The position numbers and the translations under genes are program-made. From Termitomyces sp. T153 (lineage: Eukaryota; Basidiomycota; Agaricomycetes; Agaricales; Lyophyllaceae): a stretch of 64,000 nucleotides of DNA. The stretch spans positions 81,215 to 145,214 of the forward strand of contig JACKQL020000114.1 in assembly GCA_018296165.2 (NCBI GenBank). The letters run 5' to 3'. Positions 36,100-44,736 of this stretch are shown piece by piece. The notes under the pieces are model-generated. The model was not told the DNA's origin. It did not search any database and saw only the letters and a list, made by a program, of their open reading frames with translations. Position 1 is the first letter of the stretch. Each line of letters begins with the position of its first letter.

Positions 36100-37440
36100 G
36101 CAAAGAGAAGTCAAAGTTGGCAAAGTAGAGGGACCACCAGGCCTGTCAGCAATTGAGCTTCTTGGCTGTCCAGAAGTATTTAAGGTTCTTGTGATCTGTC
36201 CAGACCTCAAACTTGTGCCGTGCACCCTCCAGGAAGTGCTGCCACTCCTCAAATGACCAGATGATGGCTAGCATCTCTTTGTCATGGATCTCATAGTTCT
36301 ACTCCACTGCATTCAGGCTCTTGGAGTAAAAGGCCACTGGATGCCACTTCCTATCCTCCAGAGATTGCTGTGAGAACATGGCCCCAGTGGCAAAGTTGGA
36401 GTTGTCAGCCTCCACCCAGAAGGGAGAGTTGTCATTCGGGAAGAGGAGGACAGGTCTGGAGATTACAGCACACTTGAGAGTGTCAAAGGCTATCTGCTCT
36501 GGAGGTCCCCAACTCTACAGAACATCCTTTTCAGTGAGGTCAAATAGTGGATAGGTGCAGTGTGAGAAGTCCCGGATGAATTTCCAGTAGAAGTTTGCAA
36601 AACCAAGGAATGCATGCACCTCCTTCTTGTTTCTGGGCTCTAGCCACTCTGCCACACCTGCTACCTTCACTGAGTCCATCTCTGCAGTTCTGTGCAATAT
36701 GATCAGGCCAAGGTACTTGATCCAGGTTTGTTCAAACTTGCACTTCTCCAGCTTGAGGTAGAGCTGGTGCTAGCAGAGGCATTCTAGAACAAGGCAAGCA
36801 ATCCAACAGTGTTCCTCCAGCATTTTGGTATAGATGAGCGAGTGTTTTGGTATAGATGAGAATGTCATCAAGGTACACACACACTACACTCTCTGCTATG
36901 AGGTCCCAGAAGATGTTGTTCATCATGGTCTGGAAGGTGGCAGGGCTATTGGTGAGTCTAAAGAATATAACAAGCAGCTCAAACAATCCCTGGTTGGTCC
37001 AGAAGGCAGCCTTCCACTCATCTCCCTCCTGAATACACATATTGTTGTAACCCCACCAGATGTCCAGCTTAGTGAAGTATCACACACCCCAGAGGTTGTT
37101 GATGAGCTTGAAGATGAGGGGGAGAGGGTAACAGTTCTTCACCATCATGGCATTGAGTATCCAGTGGTCCTTGACCAGTCAGAGGGAGCCATCCTTCTTT
37201 TTGATGAAGAAGACTGGAGAAGCCATCAGAGACTTGGATGGGTGGATGCAACCAGAGTCCAGGTTCTCCTACAGGAACATGTTGAGCTTGTCCTATTCCT
37301 GGGGTATGAGTGGGTAGACCTTACAGCTGGAGGGTGCAGAGTCTGGTAGCAGTTTGATGGCATGGTCCCACCTCTTGCACTCCAGAAGTGAGTCAAACAA
37401 AGCTTTGGAGAACACATCCTTAAATGCATGAAGATAGGGG
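36100..37440 (-). pseudogene. Reverse transcriptase and RNase H of Gypsy family B
   Basis: Minus-strand frames give the reverse-transcriptase fingers (SPVFFIKKKDGSLWLV, about 37200), the active-site strand VCVYLDDILIYTKT (about 36880) and the connection segment KKEVHAFLGFANFYWKFIRD (about 36620). RNase H pieces follow down to about 36100. Several stops and frameshifts separate the frames. Confidence 0.9.
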
Positions 37441-38110
37441 GGTACCACATCCTGGAAAGTAAGGCATAGTTGGAGGCTGTCAGAGTAAGCAGCCTGCTCC
37501 ACCAGAGCCCAGAATGAGTCAATGTACTCATCCAGTGTATGCTTCCCTTGTCCATACTGCTCCCTATTGTATAGTGTCAAGGCTGTGGTCTTGGCAGAGT
37601 CTAATGGAACAAACTCTGCATGGAAGTCCTTCTCAAAAGCAGACCAGTCTGGAAAGCTTCCAACACCTCTGGAGTAGCAGAAGACTCACAGCATGTAAGT
37701 AGAGGCACATCCAGTCTTCATGTATGACAGCACCCAGGCTATTTTCAACATGTTGGAGTCAAAGGTGTTCCTGCTGAGGTGGATATAGGGTGAGGCAGGA
37801 CTGCAGGAATCACTCCCTGCCAGAGCAGGTGCTGTCATATGCATCTGGTAGTGCAGGATGTGGAATCTGTGGCTGTAAGGTCACTGGAGCTGCAGAGATG
37901 GGTGCAGATGCAGTCAGGGCTGGTTCCACAGCTGCAGAAGGGGCAGAGTTAGGGGGTAGGCATTTGAGCAGTGCCTGGAGGGATTGGGAGATAAGATTGG
38001 TTGTTTGATGGAGGGTAGAGAGTTCAGTAGTATGGTGGGTGAGAAATGATTGTGTTCATTGCACCTGGGTATCTAGGTGAAGCAGGCAAGTCCAGGCTTT
38101 GTCATGTGGG
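37441..38110 (-). pseudogene. Gag remnant of Gypsy family B, fused to reverse transcriptase by deletion
   Basis: Minus-strand frames carry the Gypsy gag core (REQYGQGKHTLDEYIDSFWA and LQLCLTF). After LTFQD the frame continues directly as PPYLHAFKDVFSKALF, which is normally the segment between protease and reverse transcriptase. The zinc knuckle and aspartic protease are therefore absent. Confidence 0.82.
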
Positions 38111-38260
38111 GCTGGGGCCTCTGAGGATGTGTCTGGGTTGGCAAGCCAAGACATAGAATTCCATGGTGTTTAGTCCTGGTGGGGAAGTGATGGGTAGCAG
38201 CTCAGAGGTTCCTTGTGGCTAGGAGGGGCTTCCAGACCAGTTTTAGGAGACTTGTTCAGC

Positions 38261-38629
38261 TGTAAGGGCAACCTCCAGAGCAGTGAATTGGAGTCCCACA
38301 GCTAGCAGAGAGGAATCTGAAGTATATTAGCATAGTAGACAATGATACAATCAGTAACTAATCACCTAGCAGAGGGGAATCCAAAGAGAACAAGTCTAAG
38401 GATCCCTGCTGCTCAGTGCAGTGCATCAGTGGGCAGTGGAGGTGTGGGAACTACTGTACAGATGACTGGAGCTACTCCTAACCCTAGGGCAATGATTGCT
38501 GAGGTAATATGGAGAACTCCACAGTTCTCCGGAGATCTGCGGGGTTCCAGAAAGAGCCCCAGAGATGTTGAACAAGCTGCAGAGGTGCTGGAACAAGTTG
38601 CAGAGGTCAGAAATAGAAGTCCCCTGACA
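38261..38629 (-). repeat. 5' LTR of Gypsy family B
   Basis: This 369-bp LTR in direct orientation to 34051-34373 starts TGTCAGGGG and ends CCCTTACA in element orientation. It contains about 46 bp missing from the other LTR. Confidence 0.88.
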
Positions 38630-39301
38630 CCACCCCCTTTGAACCCTGGACAGTTCCCCCCAGCTCAAAAACCTCAGTCTCAAAATGGTGCAAATCATTG
38701 CATGCACCCTCCAGCTCCTCAGCCTTCAAACATGGACTGAGAGACCTTGGACAAGTCAGAGCAGATGTATGGCATGGCACCTGAGCATGACACTTACTCC
38801 AATGGGGTTGATCCCTACATTCAGGGCCCCAATGAACAACACACCTACCGATTGGGCCTTGCTGATGAAGAGTCTTACTTTGATCAGACCTCTGGTGGGG
38901 AATACAATGTCAATATGTTTGAACTCTATTCTGCCCATCCTTCCCATTCTGGATACATGCAATATGAAAACCCACTGATCCCTGCCCATTATGATACTCC
39001 CTACATTCAAAATGCCACCTGTCCACCCCAGTTTCTCCAGGTGCCACCAAACAGATATTGTCATGGTCAGCAATATCACCTTCAAGAAGACAATCATGCC
39101 CCCCATGGTATGCATACTCTTCCTGTTTACCGTCAATATGCGCAACCTCATCCGGCACAACCTTGGCCCATGCAACCTCATCCCATGCAACCTTGTCCTA
39201 TGCAACCCCGTCCTGTGCAACCTTGTCCTGCCCAAGCTCTTTTTGTCCAAGCTTGTCCTGCAACTCATCCTGCCCAAGCTCCCTCGTTGCCACATCTCTG
39301 A
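38630..39301 (+). pseudogene. 3' part of the Pro-rich KDZ accessory gene(s)
   Basis: Directly after the Gypsy LTR a plus-strand frame continues as PPLNPGQFPPAQKPQSQNG and ends at about 38740. A second frame from 38747 runs 184 codons. It starts MDKSEQMYGMAPEHD, is rich in Tyr, Gln and Pro and ends in Met-Gln-Pro-His-Pro pentad repeats. It looks like a disordered protein. Whether these are one or two genes is unclear, and the Gypsy insertion separates them from 33.0-34.05 kb. CpGs reappear near the end. Confidence 0.45.
39130..39290. repeat. 15-bp repeats encoding MQPHP/MQPCP pentads
   Basis: Imperfect 15-bp units such as CAACCTTGTCCTATG are repeated about ten times, in frame. Confidence 0.75.
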
Positions 39302-39519
39302 TGGTGGTCCATCACGCCTGCCAGCACAGTTGACCATGATAGCTCCTCGTTGCCAAGCCTCTGCTGGCTCTCTTGGAGGTTTGGACTGCGCCCGATGGGA
39401 TCCTGGCAGTAAAAAGGAACCAGTTTCCACTCCACTTGTGACCTTTAGGCCTATTTCGGTCTGTACAGGGAACACACCAAAGTGTCCATCAAGAAGCACT
39501 TACCGTCCTGCCAGCGGTG

Positions 39520-39677
39520 ACTCAAATACCATCTCAACCGGAAAGTCTCTACATACGACGAGCACGATCATTTTCCTTGTTCTCTCTGTCCTCGTGGTGT
39601 ATCAAGCCCTCATCGTCGCCAAGAACGAGCTTCGTTGTATGTTTCCTGATATCCATCCTTTTCAAGCATGTCATATG
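39520..39677 (+). pseudogene. 3' fragment of the membrane-protein gene broken by the KDZ element
   Basis: It matches 44250-44412 of the intact paralogue with only about three substitutions and one 4-bp gap. It covers the rest of exon 3, its splice donor and about 40 bp of the following intron. It begins with the target duplication ACTCAAAT. Unlike the left fragment it keeps its CpGs. Similarity ends at about 39677 and exon 4 of the membrane gene is not present, so this copy had been truncated or rearranged at its 3' side as well. Confidence 0.9.
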
Positions 39678-39678
39678 A

Positions 39679-40416
39679 CCCGGTACCGATCCCGATGAGT
39701 TCCTACCCGATCCAGACTCGCACTTGCTTCCCGGTATCCCGACCGCGTCACTCGGTTCCAGTAGTGGTAGTCTTCTTCTCTTAGAGGACGAATCTATCCC
39801 ACGGTCGCCGTCTCCGGTGAACTGGGATGCCGACCCCGCGTTCATCGAAGACAGCACAGATCCAGACATCCGTCGCCTGAATGAACTTCGGAGACGATCA
39901 TTCAGTGCAGAACGGGCGGCCCGGCAGCTCGAGCAGACGTTGCTCAAGCATGGTGCTGTGCATCAGCGGTGGGAGGCACGAAGAGTAAGGAAGAAGGAGA
40001 AAGAACGTGGAAGAGAGATTGGTGCTATGTTGAGGTTGAAAATGGTGCAAGAAAAGGAGAGGGACAGGAAGAGATTGAGAGCAGAAGGTGTAGAGATAGA
40101 GGAGGAGAGGGAGGAGGAGAGGGTGGTGGAGAAGAAGGGTATGGTTAGCTGTATGGAGCAGTTAGTGGCGAAGATGCTGTTGCGGCGGAACGATACATAC
40201 CGATCCCTCGCAAACCGGAAGACACCACTGACATTCAAGTTCTACAAGAGCTCGCCTCTCGTTCGTCATAATGTTTTCGTTGATATGGACGTGAATGACG
40301 GACACGAGTATGAGAATGAGAGTTCGAATCCTCCTTGGACGGACGATTCCAAATATAATTCTGGGCCACGGACTCTGTCAACTTTCTCATCTCAATCTTC
40401 AATGTCATCTTTCTGA
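39679..40416 (+). CDS. 3' part of an unknown coiled-coil protein gene (5' end missing)
   Basis: The frame is open from just after a stop at 39676 to the TGA at 40414. It begins PGTDPDEFLPDPDSHLLPGI with no convincing ATG at its start. The middle (about 39845-40130) is a long charged helix rich in Glu, Arg and Lys (RRSFSAERAARQLEQTLLKH), probably coiled coil. The tail is Ser-rich. CpG and codon use look like a normal host gene. Because the left border is the truncated membrane-gene fragment, the original 5' exons were probably cut off by rearrangement; alternatively a short upstream exon escapes me. It points towards the C2-domain gene at 40686 (tail to tail). Confidence 0.55.
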   Translation, partial: PGTDPDEFLPDPDSHLLPGIPTASLGSSSGSLLLLEDESIPRSPSPVNWDADPAFIEDSTDPDIRRLNELRRRSFSAERAARQLEQTLLKHGAVHQRWEARRVRKKEKERGREIGAMLRLKMVQEKERDRKRLRAEGVEIEEEREEERVVEKKGMVSCMEQLVAKMLLRRNDTYRSLANRKTPLTFKFYKSSPLVRHNVFVDMDVNDGHEYENESSNPPWTDDSKYNSGPRTLSTFSSQSSMSSF

Positions 40417-40685
40417 TTTATATCCGATGATTTACCTCCTTGCTTTGTTTCTCCAGCATTATTGTATTCAAAATCGAGGCCCCTTTCATCCTCAAGAAAC
40501 TGTTTCTTTGCCTCGTAGGGATTTCCCCAGTGGTGATAGTTGGGGGGTCTTTTCTTGTCCCTTATGACATACCAATCTGTACTACCATTATGATCGATGT
40601 ATTGGACACATCTTTGTACTCCATCCAAAATAAAAAGTTAGTCTGACAGGCACAAATCTGATAGAAGGGAGTTATGAAGTACCCA

Positions 40686-42256
40686 TTACGTGTTACCAGT
40701 ACCATTCCCAGTCACTGACTCGAAGATCCTCCTACCAGCCTCTCCGACTTGTTGAGCACCCAAAGAGACGCGATAAGAAAGCGTCTCCTCTCCCGACGCT
40801 GCATAAGGTTGCAGCTCATGCTTCTTTACACCCCGATGCTTCAAAGCATACTCCCGACACGCCTCCCTGCTCTCCTCAAGCTTGGGGTCTTCACGGTCCC
40901 AAGCGTAAATCTCAAACTCGGGAAAATTATATTCCAGGACTTCCTTGAGGTCAGGTAAGAGCATCTTATCAGGCGCGTACGTGCCCGAGTTGTTATCAAT
41001 CACAAGCTCCCAATTAACTTCGTGATCCTGAACATCATCGCTAAACGCCGCCCAGCCCCCCTTCGGGCGTGGGTGAAACTCCCCACTGTAACGCACGGTC
41101 TCGGCACAGTTACTGTGCAGTGCATGTTTCGACGCAAAGTCTACGAAGAATGCAGCGCCTGTTTCAGAGAATCGGAACGAGTCATCCTCTGATGAGATGA
41201 TATACGTATACACCGCGGGTTTGATGCGGTGCTCAAATTGACCCACATCGGGGTGATTCGACTTCCCACCATGCAGGAGCTGTGCAACGTCAGAGAACCC
41301 GTCAATAACACCAAAGAGGTTCCGCGCATTCCGTGCGTAGAGCATTCGATGTCCGGCTTGGATACCTGAACGCACAACGATCGAAGTGGGCCCTTGAAAG
41401 ATGCTTTGAGCGGCTTTGTAGTTGCGGTTCCAGCCTTGATGTTTGTCTCCAAAGAAGAGAGGGACGCCGCGAAGGTACATCTTCCATGTTGAGTAAAGGC
41501 GCTGGTCAGGACCGAGATTCGTAAGCATCCCGACGGTCGGAGAATAGTGCCTGGAAAAGCGTATGGGCCCGTCGAAGAGGTAGGGGAATCTGGACGGGTC
41601 TTTGTCGATGGAAGGAGTGCTCTCGATCTAAGAGAACTGGGTCTTGTAATACTTGATATAAAGTATGATATGAACGTACTTTGAGCCAGAATGACCCCCT
41701 GTCCTTTCTGAAAAGAGGTCCCTGGATTTCGGCTTCTTTGGTACCCTCAGATACAGAGGTCTTGAATTTCCCGATAAAGTCGTCGTGAGGGGCATCATCA
41801 TCCTTGTCCAGGACTTGAACGTGCAGATCGGCAACCACTGGGACATTTTTGACTCGCCAAGTCTCGTTCCATACCGGAGCCAAAGTGTTACCTTTGACAG
41901 CAGAACTAAACCCGTGGTTTCAACAAAGACAGTGAGAAGAGATGACATCAAACGCACACGAATGTAATTTTCTCGTCAATGTCTGCCACAAAGTAGGGAT
42001 CAGCATGCCCGACGACGTCCATCTTGGGCAGCCCCGAGGCACCAATAAACTTTGTTTGGATAATCATGAAAAGAAGCAAAATAATGGTCCCATAATCTCT
42101 CACCTGTATTTCGAGGTCGGCAAACGGGATCTGACCCAGCTTGGCCTCTGCCAAAGTCTTAGTCACTTGTGCGACTTCCTTTGCGTTCGACTTGGCATGC
42201 TCGAAAGCATCAACGATTCTTGTAACACTGAAGGGATTGCGACGGCCACCCGGCAT
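40686..42256 (-). CDS. C2-domain protein, probably membrane-associated
   Basis: Minus-strand gene with ATG at 42256-42254 and four exons traced by frame. The first encodes an N-terminal helix (about residues 1-50). After an intron comes GLPKMDVVGHADPYFV, the first calcium-loop region of a C2 domain. The domain continues as APVWNETWRV and VLDKDDDAPHDDFIGKFK with further acidic loop residues. The last and largest exon (to 40686) encodes about 300 residues of a second globular region without a motif I know (DQRLYSTWKMYLRGVPLFFG, KGGWAAFSDD, GVKKHELQPY). The Asp-rich loops suggest calcium-dependent lipid binding, as known for the family. No membrane segment is seen. It looks intact. Confidence 0.75.
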
Positions 42257-43233
42257 GCTGGAACGGAAGAGGTTCGATAACAGATCAGAAGGGTTTATAT
42301 GGCGCAGTAATGGGTTGAGTCATGATGCATGATGGAGGTGATTGTATCGGGAAATCCTCGCACCTGTGGCTATACACCGAACCCATCTGTCATCATTTGT
42401 ATATGTATAGTTGTAAGTTAAAAATAGGAGGCGCTCTGATGTGTGAGGGATAATCTTATTTTAAGTAGGAGAGACAAGCAGAAGAGATCGGTTATTGCTG
42501 CTCAGTACTAACCAATGGTCTGTTCAGGATCTGAGGTCAGCTAGCCAGAGTATATTGCAGTCTCAATCTCAACCCTAACTATATGATTACTTACATCGCT
42601 TCCGTGGCCACGCCTTTTGATATATGGAGACGAGCGACAAGCTAAATCTGCAGAAATTCAAAGAATTGAAGCATCGACAACTGGCAGGGAATGATGATGG
42701 AGAACGGAGAACGGTCGATCAGGCTGAGATTCATACCATTGACTGGCTATAATTTAGTTCAGAATTTGAAAAAGGGACCTTTCCTCATGATCATGACCGG
42801 GCCAGGGGTTGAACCTGTAGTCTCCTGATAACAACTACCAAACGATCGTAGTTAGACGCGTTGCTATTACCCATACCTTTAGTTAAAAAATGGACATACA
42901 TTACTAATTGGTTCTGTGCCAGGACAATGTTCTCAATGTAGGTATTGTGAAGTAGAGAGAATTTTGATGGAGAAGTATTAAATAGACATTCCATTTCAAT
43001 TGAAAGAAGGATTGTTAATATATGATATTGAAAGTTCCTGTGACATGAACAGATTCAATTGGACAACCTTTCTCTTGGTTTCAAATGTAGGATTCGAAGC
43101 TCATGGTTAAAGAGATCCAGAGCAATTTAAAAGAACTTGAAACAGATTATGATCAAAACCCAAGTTCTGACGTGTTTAGATATAAATTACTCAAGGATGT
43201 TCATTAATGACCAGGAAATTCAGAAATCATAGT
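42257..43233. other. Intergenic DNA between the divergent C2 and membrane-protein genes
   Basis: Apart from a tRNA-like sequence on the minus strand I see no gene. CpG content is intermediate. Confidence 0.4.
42796..42890 (-). tRNA. Degenerate tRNA-like sequence, possibly tRNA-Arg with intron
   Basis: Read on the minus strand, TGGGTAATAGCAACGCGTCT resembles the D-arm/A-box of a fungal tRNA-Arg, and GGTTCAACCCC resembles the T-arm/B-box about 55 bases later. CTACGA could be the anticodon loop with ACG, followed by an intron-like insert. The acceptor stem pairs poorly at the 5' side and the anticodon stem has mismatches. It is probably a pseudogene or a tRNA-derived remnant. Confidence 0.35.
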
Positions 43234-43703
43234 ATATTACTATTCGTTCCATCGTCGCCTCCTCATAGTCACGGTAAGTATGTGTAAGAGGCAACATTGC
43301 TTCTCAGCACGGCCGGCAGCGAGCGTTGGCCATAAATTTCGGCATCGACCGTACCCTAAAGTTGACTGTTCAGATTCTGAAGCTCGAGGTTTGATTCACT
43401 TGAATGAATCTTCGAGCGCCAGATTTGATCTCTCTTTCTCTTGTTTTTTGAAATGGTGCTCCTCATAAACATATAGGTGAGTGTGTTCATTCTATCATTG
43501 CATTCTACTCCTCTCTCAAAGAAAGAAATTTCGAGTAAGCATTTTCTCCTTTCACCCGGTCTTTTGAGACATCTCATGATAGAGGCCTCGAAATCATCAA
43601 TTAGGAGTTCCTGAGACTTCAACTTTTTAAAATAGTCCTTCAGCCTAGAAATGGATGTCGTCTTTTTCCCTTCCTCCAACCTCCAAGTCGCCTGCCAATC
43701 GCG

Positions 43704-44736
43704 ATGGGAATCACAGCAACGGAGGTGGCATACTTCGGAATACAATCTGTCCCTGCGGCCGCTGTCTTCGCCGCTCTTTACCTTCTTTTCCTCGCAGGAT
43801 TCATCTTGCAATCGTTCAGGGAACGGAGCCGTGTATATTATTCCCTTACGTTCTTCTGCGCAGGTAAACTTTCATCCTTTGTTCAGAAACAAATAAAGGA
43901 CTGATCTTGATTTCGAGTTAGTCCGTCTGACTTCCTTCATTCTGCGAGCCATAATAGCAGGTACTAGAGGGAACAACGTCGGCCTATTGATAGGAGCTGA
44001 AGTCCTCTTCGCAATCGGTTTCTTCTCGCTCATCTACTCTACCTATAATCTTGTTCTTGACCGGTGTGCATTGTCGATTTTTGCGCGCTACAACTACTGA
44101 GTACTCGGTTCTCAGGGAGTTGCTTTCGGAGCATACCTCATCGAGTATCATTTCACGTGTCATCCGGCGTCGTCACCTCTTTCGCTTGGTACTCCTTGCA
44201 GCGATCGTCATGGGCAGTGTCGGCATCTCAGATATCAATACTTCCAACGACTCAAATACCATCTCAACCGGAAAGTCTCTACATACGACGAGCACGATCA
44301 TTTTCTTTGTTCTCTCTGTCCTCGTGGTTTATCAAGCCCTCATCGTCGCCAAGAACGAGCTTCGTTGTATGTTTCCTGATATCCCTCCTTTTCAAGCATT
44401 CGTGTCATATGGTTGATTCTTACTGTTGCAGACGGTGCCTATAAGCTAGGAAAAGGGGCCTTTGGTCGTTTCCAGCCCTACATCCTGCTATTGATCTCAC
44501 TCCTTTTGTTGGTACGCGAGGGGTTTGCGATGGTCACCGTGAATGATTTCCAAAAGGCGAATAACGAACGCCTATGGTATCCTCTGATTGCGATGCCGGA
44601 GATACTGGCTGTGGCATTGTTCAGTATTCCTGGTCTAGTGCCTGGGAAGCGCGAGTTTCCAGCAAAGCCTGAGACGCCACGCCCAGCTGTCAGGATATCT
44701 CGATTCATGGAAGTCTTTCATGAGGGAAAAAATTGA
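43704..44736 (+). CDS. Multi-pass membrane protein (possible DUF7702-like fungal family), intact
   Basis: I traced four exons: 43704-43863, 43922-44063, 44116-44366 and 44432-44736. They give 285 residues with consistent phases. Hydrophobic segments lie at about residues 14-37 (VAYFGIQSVPAAAVFAALYL), 57-70, 77-97 (IGAEVLFAIGFFSLIYSTYN), 122-138 (LVLLAAIVMGSVGI), 155-175 (TSTIIFFVLSVLVVYQALIV), 198-217 (YILLLISLLLLVREGF) and 240-256. That makes about seven passes, compatible with the uncharacterised fungal DUF7702 proteins as I remember them. Function unknown. A second copy of this gene, broken by the KDZ element, lies 20 kb upstream. Together the copies show that this locus was duplicated. 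No lesion is seen here. Confidence 0.8.

Larger units (their letters stand above)
34051..38629 (-). mobile_element. Internally deleted Ty3/Gypsy chromovirus nested in the KDZ element (family B)
   Basis: This element is read on the minus strand. Its LTRs are 38261-38629 (5') and 34051-34373 (3'), starting TGTCAGGGGAC and ending GCCCTTACA in element orientation. A purine tract (AGAGGGGGGG) directly precedes the 3' LTR. The flanks TCACC and CCACC match at four of five bases, a likely target duplication. Gag, reverse transcriptase, RNase H, integrase and a chromodomain can be read in order. At about 37440 the gag frame runs straight into reverse transcriptase, so the zinc knuckle and protease are missing. 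Scattered stops show decay. Confidence 0.92.
23174..39519 (+). mobile_element. Large KDZ-type DNA transposon with Ulp1 protease and accessory genes, with a nested Gypsy insertion
   Basis: The left end reads CACCTAAGGCAGGAC and the reverse complement of the right end reads CACCGCTGGCAGGAC. Both continue after seven less conserved bases into GCTTCTTGATGG, giving an imperfect terminal inverted repeat of about 34 bp. Eight-base target duplications flank the ends. Inside, on the plus strand, lie a decayed KDZ transposase, a Ulp1-like protease and unidentified genes. Minus-strand remnants occur at about 27.9-30.1 kb. A Gypsy element (34051-38629) sits inside, so the KDZ element proper is about 11.8 kb. 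It is nearly CpG-free except close to its right end. The numerous stops suggest it cannot move by itself. Confidence 0.9.

Noticed and set aside
38342..38740. 132-codon frame starting inside the Gypsy LTR as an independent gene
   Set aside because: Its first 95 or so codons lie in the LTR, and only the last part belongs to the interrupted KDZ gene.
23174..39519. A TET/JBP-type DNA dioxygenase inside the KDZ element
   Set aside because: Such enzymes have been linked to KDZ elements in basidiomycetes, so I looked for HxD and distal His/Arg motifs. No remnant showed a convincing set.
39669..39790. ATG at 39669 as the start of the coiled-coil gene
   Set aside because: It is in a different frame from the long open frame and stops after about 38 codons.
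43651..43896. Upstream ATG at 43651 as start of the membrane protein
   Set aside because: It is out of frame with the exons; the ATG at 43704 gives a membrane protein with consistent splice phases.
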